Part shown: in pieces, positions 43,728-51,831 of the stretch
How positions within the stretch are numbered: position 1 is the first letter of the stretch
How the letters are laid out: each line of letters starts with the position of its first letter
Assembly: GCF_016786305.1 (NCBI RefSeq)
Contig: NZ_JADWYV010000010.1
Length of the DNA: 64,000 nt
Source: Pseudofrankia nepalensis
GTDB taxonomy: Bacteria > Actinomycetota > Actinomycetes > Frankiales > Frankiaceae
Reading direction: 5' to 3' (one strand)
Notes under the pieces: generated by a model
Database searches by the model: none
Told to the model about the DNA's origin: nothing
What the model saw: the letters and a program-made list of their open reading frames with translations, nothing else
Translations under genes and position numbers: made by a program

Positions 43728-44429
43728 TCAGACCGAGCGCCAGTGGAGTACGCGCGGCGCCCACGGGTCTTCGTTGTCGATCAGGATGTGGGCTTGGTCG
43801 TGTGGGGTCGCGGTGTCGCGGTATAGGGCTTGGCCCGGCAGGTAGCGGGCCTTGTAGCGCTCCTGGACCGTGCCGGCGGAGCCGAAGACCTCGACGTCGC
43901 GGTCGAGCGCGCGGCGTAGTGATTCGGCCGGGCTGATGTGCAGGTAGATCGCGAGGTCCCAGTGGGCGCGCAGCTCGGGACGCAGAAGGAAGACGCCGTC
44001 GACGAGCAGCACCGCGTTGTCCGGGGCACGTTCGGTGGGGACGTCGAGCGCGGTGTCGGCGCGGTAGTCGAACGAGGCGGGCTGGTAGCGGCGATCGCCG
44101 CCGGGGCGGAGCGGGTCAAGGAGGCGGGTGCGCAGAGCGTCGTAGTCGAACGCGTCGTGGAAGTAGCCCTCCGCGGACAGGGAGCCGCGGCGTCGGCGGG
44201 TCGCGGCGGGTTGGTGGAAGCCGTCCACGCTGGCGCGGATGACCGGCCGGCCGCGGAGGCCGACGCGGTCGGCAAGCTCGTCGGCGAGCGTGGTCTTACC
44301 AGCCGCGTCCGGCCCGTCGATCGCGACGCGTAGCACCCCGCCGTCGCGGTGTCCGGTGAGCAGCTCGCTGAGAGCGTCGAGGAGCGCGGCGCGGGAAGGC
44401 GACTCGCCGGCGGGAAGAGGATCGGTCAC
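43728..44429 (-). CDS. Uridine kinase-like P-loop kinase
   Basis: 233 residues from GTG 44429, with GGAG upstream. Walker A GPDAAGKTT at 39-47, then a substrate-binding DGFHQPAATRRRRGSLSAEG segment with FDYDALRTRLLDPL, and VLLVDGVFLLRPELRAHWDL, as in uridine kinase/pantothenate kinase-like proteins (P-loop nucleoside kinase). It phosphorylates a nucleoside or similar small molecule with ATP. It lies about 250 bp downstream of the MazG-like gene, on the same strand as the coupled methyltransferase/Cys-rich/MazG genes. Confidence 0.85.
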   Translation of the reverse strand: MTDPLPAGESPSRAALLDALSELLTGHRDGGVLRVAIDGPDAAGKTTLADELADRVGLRGRPVIRASVDGFHQPAATRRRRGSLSAEGYFHDAFDYDALRTRLLDPLRPGGDRRYQPASFDYRADTALDVPTERAPDNAVLLVDGVFLLRPELRAHWDLAIYLHISPAESLRRALDRDVEVFGSAGTVQERYKARYLPGQALYRDTATPHDQAHILIDNEDPWAPRVLHWRSV

Positions 44430-44520
44430 TGGTCGCTCCTGTCGCGGCGTGTCCCCGCCGCGGCGGTCATGCACGCTGGCTGTGGAGGGTTCCGAGGTCG
44501 GAGAGGCCTTCGGACTGGCA

Positions 44521-44568
44521 GAGGCGGCCGGATGGGCTGCCGGTGAGGCGGCCGGATGGGCTGCCGGT
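44521..44568. repeat. 24-bp tandem duplication
   Basis: Two exact adjacent copies of a 24-bp unit (44521-44544 and 44545-44568, starting GAGGCGGCCGGATGGG) in the gap between the kinase and MazG genes. A 7-bp unit GTTGGCG is repeated three times just beyond, near 44636-44657. Not in any supported gene. Confidence 0.8.
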
Positions 44569-44680
44569 GACGGTCTGGAGGAGTTGGCGGGTGGTGTCGT
44601 GGGTTCGTCGCCTCGGTGACCGCGCCGCTCTGCCGGTTGGCGGTTGGCGGTTGGCGACGTTCTCCTGCCGTCGAACGCGA

Positions 44681-45037
44681 TCAGTGCCAGGTTCTGGTTT
44701 CATTGAAAGCTTCTTTGTCACGGATGGCCTGCGTGAGGTTGATGTCGAGACGGTTGGCAATGGAACAGGCGAAAATGAGGATGTCGGCGAGCTCCTCGTC
44801 GATGCTGCCGACGAGGTCGCCGTCCTGAGATCGGTGACCGTTGTTCTTGCGGACGGCTCGGGCGAGTTCGCCGGCTTCTTCCATCAGGCGCCAGGTCTGC
44901 TCGTGCACGCTGTGGCTGGTGAAGCCACGTTCGGTTTCCATGTCGGCGACGTAGCGCTGCAGATCGGTGAGGGTGGCGTCCAGGGCCAGGGGCTGCACGG
45001 GGAGTCCTCTCGTCGGGTCGGGCGTGGGCGTCTTCAC
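44681..45037 (-). CDS. MazG-like nucleotide pyrophosphohydrolase
   Basis: 118 residues. A single MazG-type all-alpha domain: DLQRYVADMETERGF, WRLMEEAGELARAVRKNNG with the metal-binding EExxE-like cluster, and SIDEELADILIFACSIANRL with the second acidic helix. It hydrolyses NTPs or dNTPs to NMPs, protecting from aberrant nucleotides. GTG 45037 overlaps a TGA at 45034-45036 in the GTGA pattern, consistent with coupling to the gene just upstream. Confidence 0.8.
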   Translation of the reverse strand: MKTPTPDPTRGLPVQPLALDATLTDLQRYVADMETERGFTSHSVHEQTWRLMEEAGELARAVRKNNGHRSQDGDLVGSIDEELADILIFACSIANRLDINLTQAIRDKEAFNETRTWH

Positions 45038-45392
45038 GCCTTCGCGTTGGGTGCGCTGGGAAGCCGTGTGGGGTCGGGGGAAGCCGAGGGTGGGTGGTGA
45101 GCATGATGTCGCCGGCGGCGCCCGCGATGACGACGTCGAGGGCGCGGGTCGCGGACTCCGGGTGGCTCGTGAGGCCTACGCGGAGGAAGTTCTGGTGCCA
45201 GCCGGGGTGGCTCTTGATCCCGAGGCGGCGGCAGCGGGGCCAGGTGGCGTGGTAGCCGAAGCACGCGGGGCACGAGCGGCGTGCCTGACGCGGCTGGCCA
45301 GGTTGCCCGGAGACGCTCTTGGATGGTCCTGGGGGTGCGTTGGCCTCGGCCGGTGGGCCGGGTGGGCCGGTGGGCGGCCGGGTGGTGGTCAT
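45034..45392 (-). CDS. Cys-rich unknown protein with a probable frameshift
   Basis: ATG 45392 overlaps the methyltransferase stop by 4 bp (ATGA). The frame encodes a Pro-rich start, then SCPACFGYHATWPRCRRLGI, a Cys-x2-Cys...His...Cys cluster that could bind zinc, then HQNFLRVGLTSHPESATRAL. In this frame no stop occurs until 44718, through the whole MazG gene, which is implausible. A stop in the next frame at 45034-45036 overlaps the MazG start by 4 bp. The span is 359 bp, one or two bases off a whole number of codons, so an indel near 45060-45120 is inferred (mutation, error or programmed shift). Confidence 0.5.
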
Positions 45393-46195
45393 GACCGGCG
45401 GATATGGATCAGATGGTAGAGACGGGCGACCTGGCGGTAGGGATCGCGGCGGCCGGCTTGCCATTCGGCTTCGAGGACGGTGTCGAGGTCGGGGCCGGGT
45501 GGGGTGTCGCCGAGGTGGTCGGTGAAGACGCGGATGCCGTGCCAGATGACGGGGTCGGCGCCGGCGGCCGCCAGCAGGTCCTGGATCTGGAGGGGGTCGT
45601 CGCCGCGGCTGGGGACGCCGAGGTTGCCGATCTCGGTGCCGGTGGTCTCGTCGTCGAGGAGGCTTACGGCCTCGTGCCATCGGGCCTGCAGGCCGGCGCG
45701 CAGCGCGAGCGCGGTGGCGTTCTTCCCGACGAGGGAGATCGTTCCGCCGGGTCGTGTCAGGGAGACGAGGACGCCGAGCAGCGGGGCCGGGTCGGGCAGG
45801 TACATGAGCACCCCGTGGCAGAGGGTGGCGTCCCAGCCGTCGCCGACGAGCGTGGCGGCGTCGTGCCCGTCACCGAGGACCAGGCTGACACGAGCGCTGA
45901 CGGGAGCGGGTTCGGCGAGCAGGCTGTCGCTGGCCTGGCCGAGCATGTCGGGGTCGGGGTCGCAGATCGTGACCTGGTAGCCGTCGCGGGCGAGGGCGAT
46001 GGCCTGGGTGCCGTCGCCGCCGCCGACGTCGAGGATCCTGCCGGGTGGGGCGGGCAGGTGGGTGCGCAGGGCGCGGGTGACGAGGTGCTGGCGGACGACG
46101 CCGCGCAGGGTGGCGGTGTGCGCGTGATAAGCGGGTGCGAGGGCGCGGCTCAGGACCCAGTTGTTGTCGGTGACACGTGGGCCAGGTTCGGTCAC
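45389..46195 (-). CDS. Class I SAM-dependent methyltransferase (CmoM/SmtA-like)
   Basis: 268 residues. SAM-binding motif ILDVGGGDGTQAIALARDG, motif II-like ICDPDPDMLGQA, and DATLCHGVLMYLPDPAPLLG. The later half (SLVGKNATALALRAGLQARW, then WHGIRVFTDHL) follows the CmoM/SmtA pattern; CmoM methylates carboxymethoxyuridine in tRNA. Similarity is by eye, so another small-molecule or tRNA substrate is possible. It heads a coupled minus-strand set with the Cys-rich and MazG genes. Confidence 0.85.
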   Translation of the reverse strand: MTEPGPRVTDNNWVLSRALAPAYHAHTATLRGVVRQHLVTRALRTHLPAPPGRILDVGGGDGTQAIALARDGYQVTICDPDPDMLGQASDSLLAEPAPVSARVSLVLGDGHDAATLVGDGWDATLCHGVLMYLPDPAPLLGVLVSLTRPGGTISLVGKNATALALRAGLQARWHEAVSLLDDETTGTEIGNLGVPSRGDDPLQIQDLLAAAGADPVIWHGIRVFTDHLGDTPPGPDLDTVLEAEWQAGRRDPYRQVARLYHLIHIRRS

Positions 46196-46220
46196 TGGTT
46201 CGGCTCCTTTGCTGCGGCGG

Positions 46221-46799
46221 ATCGTTCATGTCACCGTGGGCCGAAGCCACAGTGTGGCCGTGCGCGCGGACGGCACGGTGCCGGTCCGCATCGACGGGCT
46301 GAGCGGCGTCACCAGGGCCGCTGGCGGAGCTGACTTCACGCTGGTCCTGTCGACCGATGGCGGCGCTGTCGGCAAGGTGCTCGGCTGGGGCTGCAACGCG
46401 TTGGGGCAGCTCGGGATCGGCAACACGCAGGACACGGCCACTCCGACGGCGGCGGTCGGCGCCCCGGACGACTTCGTCGACCTGGATGCCGGCAACAATC
46501 ACGCTCTCGCACGGCGCCCCGACGGAACGGCGTGGTCGTGGGGTTCCAACAGTTCTGGGCGGCTGGGTCTCGGGCCGACGGCGCCAGCCTTCGTGCCCGT
46601 CGCCACCCAGATTCCGGGTCTCTCCGGGGTTCCAGCGATGGCGGCGGGCCATCTCTTCAGCCTGGCCATCGCCCGACCGGAGCAGGTCGCGAAGCCGCTC
46701 CCGAACCCGGGTTCCGGCGAGCCGCCCGTCGACGAACAAGCTCCGCCGTCCGATGAGCCCGAGTGTCCCCTCGCCGTGCCCGACTGCGACCACCCGTAG
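46221..46799 (+). pseudogene. RCC1-repeat fragment
   Basis: RCC1-type propeller repeats are visible: VTVGRSHSVAVRADGTV, VLGWGCNALGQLGIGNT, LDAGNNHALARRPDGTAWSW with GSNSSGRLGLG, then MAAGHLFSLAIARP. Only about three of the usual seven blades are present, there is no signal peptide or credible start, and the frame extends head-to-head into the start of the methyltransferase gene. A truncated remnant of a longer exported RCC1 protein is most likely. The end is clean (Pro/Glu-rich tail, stop TAG). Confidence 0.6.
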
Positions 46800-46806
46800 C
46801 ACGAAT

Positions 46807-46845
46807 CGGCCCGGCCTCGCGGAAAACACCCGCGAGACCGGGCCG
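46807..46845 (+). terminator. Strong 16-bp hairpin
   Basis: CGGCCCGG-C-CTCGCGG (46807-46822) pairs with CCGCGAG-A-CCGGGCCG (46830-46845) with one C/A mismatch and loop AAAACAC. It lies 7 bp after the RCC1 stop and 64 bp before the TIR-STAND start, so it probably insulates the two. No U-tract. Confidence 0.6.
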
Positions 46846-46909
46846 CTACGAAGACGGATCGACCGCTGTGGCAGTGCTCTCTTGCGCTGCTGGCCGGGTG
46901 ATCGGTGGG

Positions 46910-49904
46910 ATGCTGTGCGTCGTGGTCGATAGCGGGGGCGACGGGTACGAGTGGGACTTCTTCGTCTCGTACACGCAGGTGGATCGGGGTTGGGCGGAAT
47001 GGGTGGCCTGGCAGTTGGAGGCGGCCGGCCACCGGGTTCTTGTGCAGGCGTGGCACATGGTGGCGGGGATGAGTTGGTCGGAGCGGATGGCCGCGGGGAT
47101 GGCGCGGTCTGCTCGGACGGTGGCGATGCTCTCGCCGGCGTATGTGGCGTCGGAGGCGTGTGGGGCGGAGTGGCAAGCGGCCTGGCGCTCAGACCTCGTC
47201 GGGCGCGGCCGGCGGCTGCTGCCGGTCCGGGTGGCGGAGTTCTCCCCACCACCACCATTCGACGGGATCGTCTGGACCGACCTCTACGGCGTCGACGAGA
47301 CAGAGGCGGCAACCCGGCTTGGCGGGATGGTCGAAGCCGCAACATCCGGGGAGGCTCGACCGTCCCGGCCGCCGTCGTTTCCCGGGGCTGGTCCGGGCGA
47401 TGTGGGGCCGCGGTTCCCGGCCGCCGGACGGGCGGGGGTGTGGTCGCTGCCGTGGGAGCGCAACCGGCATTTCACCGGCCGGGAAGAAGAGCTGTCCGAG
47501 CTGCGTAGCCGGCTGGTCGGGGATGGGCGGGCGGCGACCGTGCCACAGGCGCTGCACGGCCTGGGTGGGGTTGGGAAGACGCAGCTTGCGGTGCAGTACG
47601 CCTACCGGCATGCCCGGGATTATGACCTGGTCTGGTGGGTGCCGGCCGAGGATCCGGCGCTGGCATTGACGGCGTTGGCCGCGCTGGCGGAGCGGGTCGG
47701 GGTTGCCGTGGCCGGGCAGGCGGAGGAATCCGCACATGCGGTCGTCGAATTGCTCCGCCAGGGTGGACGGTTCCCGCGTTGGCTGGTCATCCTGGACAAC
47801 GCCGAGAGACCGGAGGATCTTTACGGCCTGCTGTCGGCGGCCGGTGGCGGCGGGCATGTGCTGGTCACAACGCGGGATCTGGCCTGGTCGCGGCTGGCCG
47901 GCACGGTGGAAGTGGACGTGCTCCCCCGCGACCAGGCGGTGGTCTTGCTGCGGGCGCGGGTCCCGCGGCTCCCGGAGGCCGAGGCGGGGCAGATCGCGGC
48001 GGCGGTGGACGACCTGCCGCTGGCCTTGGCACAGGCTGGGGCGTGGCTAGCGGAAACCGGCACACCCGCCCGGGACTATGTGGACCTGCTCCGCGAGCGG
48101 GTGTCCGAGGTGATGGCCCGGGGCATCCCGGCGGATCACGCGCCGGTCGCGGCGACGTGGACGATCGCCCTGCGCTCCCTTGACGAACCGGCCGTTCTGC
48201 TCGCCCGGCTGTGGGCTCAGTTTGGCCCAGAACCCATACCGGTCGACCTGATCCGGTCTGAGGTCGCAGATTTGCTGCCCGCACCGCTCGGCGCTGTCGC
48301 CTGTGACCCCCTGGCGCTGCGGGACATCATCGGCACGCTGGTGCGGACCGCAATCGTGCGGCTGGTCGTCGGTGACATGGTGGTGATGCATCGGCTGGTT
48401 CAGGCGGTGCTGCGCGACGACACCCCGGACAGTCTCCGCCCGGCGTTGCGCCAGGCGGCATGCGGGCTGCTCGCCCACAGTCACCCCGAGAACCCGACGA
48501 CGCCTGACGGCTGGCGCCGGTATGCCCAGCTCTACCCCCATGCGCTCGCCACCGATCTGCTCGACACCGACAGCGACAAGGCCCGGGACTTCATCCTTGC
48601 CCTGGCCTGGGCGCTGCGAGACCAGGGTGACTATCCGACCAGCCGCCGTCTCGCCGAACACGCCCACCACCAATGGTCCACCCACCTCGGCGAGGACCAC
48701 CCGGACACGATCCGCGCCGCGGGCAACTTCGCGTCGAACCTCGCAGACCAGGGGGACTATCCGGCCGCCCGTGCCCTGAAGGAGGACGTGCTTGCCCGGC
48801 GGCGGCGGATCCTCGGTGAGGACCATCCGGCCACGATCATGGCCGCCGGCAACCTCGCGAACACCCTCGTAAACCAGGGGGACTATCCGGCCGCCCGCGC
48901 CATGCAGGAGGATGTGCTTGCCCGGCTGCGGCGGGTCCTCGGTGAGGACCACCCGGATACGATCAGCGCCGCGGGCAACCTCGCGATCACCCTGGGGAGC
49001 CTGGGGGATTATGCGGCTGCCCGCGCCCTGGAAGAGGACGTGCTTGCCCGGCGGCGGCGGATCCTCGGCGAGGACCACCCGGATACGATCATGGCTGCGG
49101 GCAACCTCGCGAACATCCTGCGGGACCTGGGGGATTATGCGGCTGCCCGCGTCCTGGGAGAGGATGTGCTTGCCCGGCTGCGGCGGGTCCTCGGCGAGGA
49201 CCATCCGGATACGATCATGGACACGGGCAACCTCGCGGCCACCCTGGGGAGCCTGGGGGATTATGCGGCTGCCCGCGCCCTGGAAGAGGACGTGTTTGCC
49301 CGGCGGCGGCGGATCCTCGGTGAGGACCACCCGGCCACGATCATGGCCGCCGGCAACCTCGCGGCCACCCTGGGGAGCCTGGGGGATTATGCGGCTGCCC
49401 GCGCCCTGGAAGAGGACGTGTTTGCCCGNNNNNNNNNNNNNNNNNNNNNNNNNNNNNNNNNNNNNNNNNNNNNNNNNNNNNNNNNNNNNNNNNNNNNNNN
49501 NNNNNNNNNNNNNNNNNNNNNNNNNNNNGCGGCGGCGGATCCTCGGTGAGGACCACCCGGATACGATCATGGCTGCGGGCAACCTCGCGATCACCCTGCG
49601 GGATCTGGGGGATCATGCGGCTGCCCGCGCCCTGAAGGAGGACGTGTTTGCCCGGCGGCGGCGGATCCTCGGTGAGGACCATCCGGCCACGCTCATGGCT
49701 GCGGGCAACCTCGCGATCACTCTGCGGGACCTGGGGGACTATGCGGCTGCCCGCGTCCTGGGAGAGGATGTGCTTGCCCGGCGGCGGCGGATCCTCGGCG
49801 AGGACCACCCGGATACGATCCGCGCCAGAGCATTACTAGCCGACTTGACGGGACGTGGCCGCAGCTTGCCACTCCGCCTGCTTGCGCGTCTGTTTTCCGG
49901 GTAA
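46910..49904 (+). CDS. TIR - NB-ARC - TPR (STAND) protein, interrupted by an assembly gap
   Basis: ATG 46910 chosen as just upstream of the TIR fold; upstream in-frame codons cross the hairpin. TIR domain at about 14-140: DFFVSYTQVDRGWAEW, MVAGMSWSERM and SEACGAEWQAAW with the putative NADase Glu87. NB-ARC: P-loop LHGLGGVGKTQLAVQYAY (217-224), Walker B WLVILDNAE, and LPLALAQAG. C-terminal TPR repeats of 42 residues carry LGEDHPDTIMAAGNLA and GDYAAARALEEDV. A 100-N run (49429-49528) breaks the frame; removing the Ns gives an open frame of 964 residues. Such proteins act as NAD-depleting immune sensors or signalling STANDs; the role here is inferred. Confidence 0.85.
48685..49828 (+). repeat. 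126-bp tandem TPR-coding repeats
   Basis: Nine visible units begin with CCTCGG[T/C]GAGGACCA at 48685, 48811, 48937, 49063, 49189, 49315, 49541, 49667 and 49793. All spacings are exactly 126 bp except 49315 to 49541, which is 226 bp, that is 126 plus the 100 Ns. Units are nearly identical in DNA, so expansion is recent and the true number is unknown. Confidence 0.9.
49429..49528. other. Assembly gap (100 N)
   Basis: Exactly 100 Ns, the usual placeholder for a gap of unknown size. The flanks, TTTGCCCG and GCGGCGGCGG, join without the Ns to reproduce the repeat found elsewhere (for example near 49270-49290), so any missing sequence must be a whole number of 126-bp repeats, possibly none. Confidence 0.95.
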
Positions 49905-50079
49905 TTGGGCTCTTGTGCGCTGAGGCGAGGAACAGGACGCCGCGTCGTTCCGGTCCGGCACCATCGCTGGTTGCCGCTGGACCCGGGTGCCGGCGTCTTG
50001 GCCCTTCGGCCCAATGCCCGTAGCCCCCGGTGGCCTGCTGTTGACCAGGTCGTGGAGCGAGCATCGTTCTGCTGGGCCC

Positions 50080-50982
50080 ATGGATGGCAGAGTCGGTGGC
50101 GTGGATCTTTCGAGCGAGGTGACGGGGCCGTTCCGGTGGGACCTGGTGACGCCGGATGAGCTGGGTTCGTTGCTGGACGGGGTCGCGGAGCCGGATCTGT
50201 GGTTCCTCGACGCGCTGGTCGAGTGCGCGGGGAAGGTGGTCGCGCGTAGCGGCGGCGGGGATCTGGTGTTCGTCGGCCGGTCGCTGGACTCGATGTTCGA
50301 CTTTCTCGGCGGGGCGTTCGCAGGCTTGCCAGACCGGCAGCGGCTGGACCGGTTGCCGTTGTCGTTCGCGCGAACCTCCTGGACCGATCGCGGATGGGTG
50401 AAGCGTGTGCTGACGGACGGCGACATCGCCCGGGCCCGGGATTTCCTGGCCGCGCTCGGGGTGACACCGGATTCGCTGGCCCGGCGGAGCCGGCCCGTCA
50501 CCTTCGTGGACGTGGTCTGGGAGGGATCGACGTTCACCGACGTCTTCGAGCTGGTGCGTGACTGGGTCGACGAGGAGCGGGGTTCGTGGGCGGTGGTCCG
50601 GCGCAAGCTGCGGTTCGTCGGGGTGACGATGCGGACGAAGACGAGCCCGAACACCTGGCGTTGGCAGCAGCACGCGCCGTGGACGGGGCAGCTGCCGGCC
50701 TCGGCGGTGGTGAACGTGTCGTTGAGCCGGGGAGTCTGGTCGTATTTCGGGAACAGTCAGACGAAGCTGACGCGGACGTTCCGCCCGGAGCGGTGGCGGG
50801 CCGAGGCCGACGGGCCTGGCCGCGACGAACGCACCCGGGTGGCGCTCGCCGAGGCGGTTGCGCTCGTCGCTCACGGGCGAAGTCGTGCCGGTCGCCACGC
50901 CCTCGCCCGGGCGATCGCTGGTGAATCAACGCTGTCCGAACCTTGGCTACGGACCCTTGTCCGCCAGCTCAACCACGGCTGA
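50080..50982 (+). CDS. Phosphoribosyltransferase-like protein of unknown function
   Basis: 300 residues from ATG 50080; GTG codons nearby are alternatives. DLVFVGRSLDSMFDFLGGAF (61-80) and RPVTFVDVVWEGSTFTDVFE (138-157) resemble the core strands and PRPP loop of type I phosphoribosyltransferases (canonical DDVxTTGxT; here DVVWEGST). RKLRFVGVTMRTKTSPNTWR and SLSRGVWSYFGNSQTKL are other blocks likely conserved in actinobacteria. No reaction is known to me. It follows the TIR-STAND gene on the same strand after 175 bp. Confidence 0.6.
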   Translation: MDGRVGGVDLSSEVTGPFRWDLVTPDELGSLLDGVAEPDLWFLDALVECAGKVVARSGGGDLVFVGRSLDSMFDFLGGAFAGLPDRQRLDRLPLSFARTSWTDRGWVKRVLTDGDIARARDFLAALGVTPDSLARRSRPVTFVDVVWEGSTFTDVFELVRDWVDEERGSWAVVRRKLRFVGVTMRTKTSPNTWRWQQHAPWTGQLPASAVVNVSLSRGVWSYFGNSQTKLTRTFRPERWRAEADGPGRDERTRVALAEAVALVAHGRSRAGRHALARAIAGESTLSEPWLRTLVRQLNHG

Positions 50983-51043
50983 CGATGCGGGGCAGGAGCC
51001 GGACGGGCCGGTGCCTCCCAGGGAAAGGGACCCGTTGACAGAA

Positions 51044-51310
51044 ATGGACCTGCGCGCCCAGGCCGACTACGACACCGGCGAAGTCCACGTCAGCCGCCGT
51101 CGCCATGACGAGGGCGAGTGCATCGGCGACACCGGCGTCACCCGACGCGGCCGGGCTGATCACGAGGCCGACCTCGGGGAACTCGAACGGGCTGCCGACA
51201 GGTTGCTTACCGAGATCGGCTTGAAGCGCACCGGTCCGTGGCGTCGAGGCCGGGACTGGAAGATCGCGACCACGGTCACCGAAGCGGAACCCGTGCCGAC
51301 CACCAGCTGA
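51044..51310 (+). CDS. Small hypothetical protein
   Basis: 88 residues from ATG 51044 (TTG 51036 is an alternative, with GGGA nearer). Acidic to neutral and soluble: QADYDTGEVHVSRRRHDEGE, then LERAADRLLTEIGLKRTGPW, RRGRDWKIATTVTEAEP. The second half has an alpha-beta pattern resembling immunity or small regulatory proteins, but no family is recognised. It follows the PRTase-like gene by 61 bp and may be in the same transcript. Confidence 0.5.
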   Translation: MDLRAQADYDTGEVHVSRRRHDEGECIGDTGVTRRGRADHEADLGELERAADRLLTEIGLKRTGPWRRGRDWKIATTVTEAEPVPTTS

Positions 51311-51391
51311 GCCGAAGACGACGAAGACGACGAACGCATCTCCCCGCGGGTTGGGCTGGGAGGGGCGTCCGCGAGCCTTGGAGGGAACCTC

Positions 51392-51697
51392 GTGACCGGT
51401 GAGCGGGGCGGCCCCGACGAGCGGCTGGTCATGACCTGTGGGGCGTTTGACCATGATCCCAGAAGTCATGGTGCCGAATACCTTCTCGTCTGGCACCACA
51501 GCCCAGGGACCGATCCCAGGACCGGCCAGCCACCAGCGATTTTCCGTCGCCCCACGTGGCCGGCCAACGCCGGACCTCGGAACCAATGGGAGCTGCCGGT
51601 CGCGATAGGGCCCGCACTCCCATCAGTTCCCGACGGCCCGATCCGCCGCCGCGAGACGCTGGGCAGCGTGATCAGCGAGTACTGCCGCGCGGTCTGA
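51392..51697 (+). CDS. Small hypothetical protein
   Basis: 101 residues from GTG 51392, with a good GGAGGG 6 nt upstream. The middle reads EYLLVWHHSPGTDPRTGQPP and RNQWELPVAIGPALPSVPDG, with no recognised domain. Supported by the ribosome binding site and by following the same direction as its neighbours; otherwise weak. Confidence 0.4.
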   Translation: MTGERGGPDERLVMTCGAFDHDPRSHGAEYLLVWHHSPGTDPRTGQPPAIFRRPTWPANAGPRNQWELPVAIGPALPSVPDGPIRRRETLGSVISEYCRAV

Positions 51698-51831
51698 CCG
51701 AGCAGCGAAACCGCAGGTCAAGGCCCCGGGTAGAGCTCTGGCACGCCACACGACTTCTCGCACCCCATAGCAGGTAGCTATCATGCGGGCATGGCGATCT
51801 TCCCCATGATGGGCGATTCTTTCCGGGTCGC

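Noticed and set aside
44718..45680. A 320-codon minus-strand frame covering MazG and the Cys-rich gene.
   Set aside because: Its second part is an Arg-rich shadow of the MazG gene and its first part is a shadow of the methyltransferase end; only the middle is gene-like.
48685..49828. Regular repeats as a possible CRISPR array.
   Set aside because: Units are 126 bp, in frame and encode TPR helices; there are no unique spacers.
48912..49904. Frame after the N gap seen as a separate gene.
   Set aside because: The in-frame repeat periodicity shows that it is the 3' end of the TIR-STAND gene once the Ns are removed; upstream of the gap this frame is a shadow.
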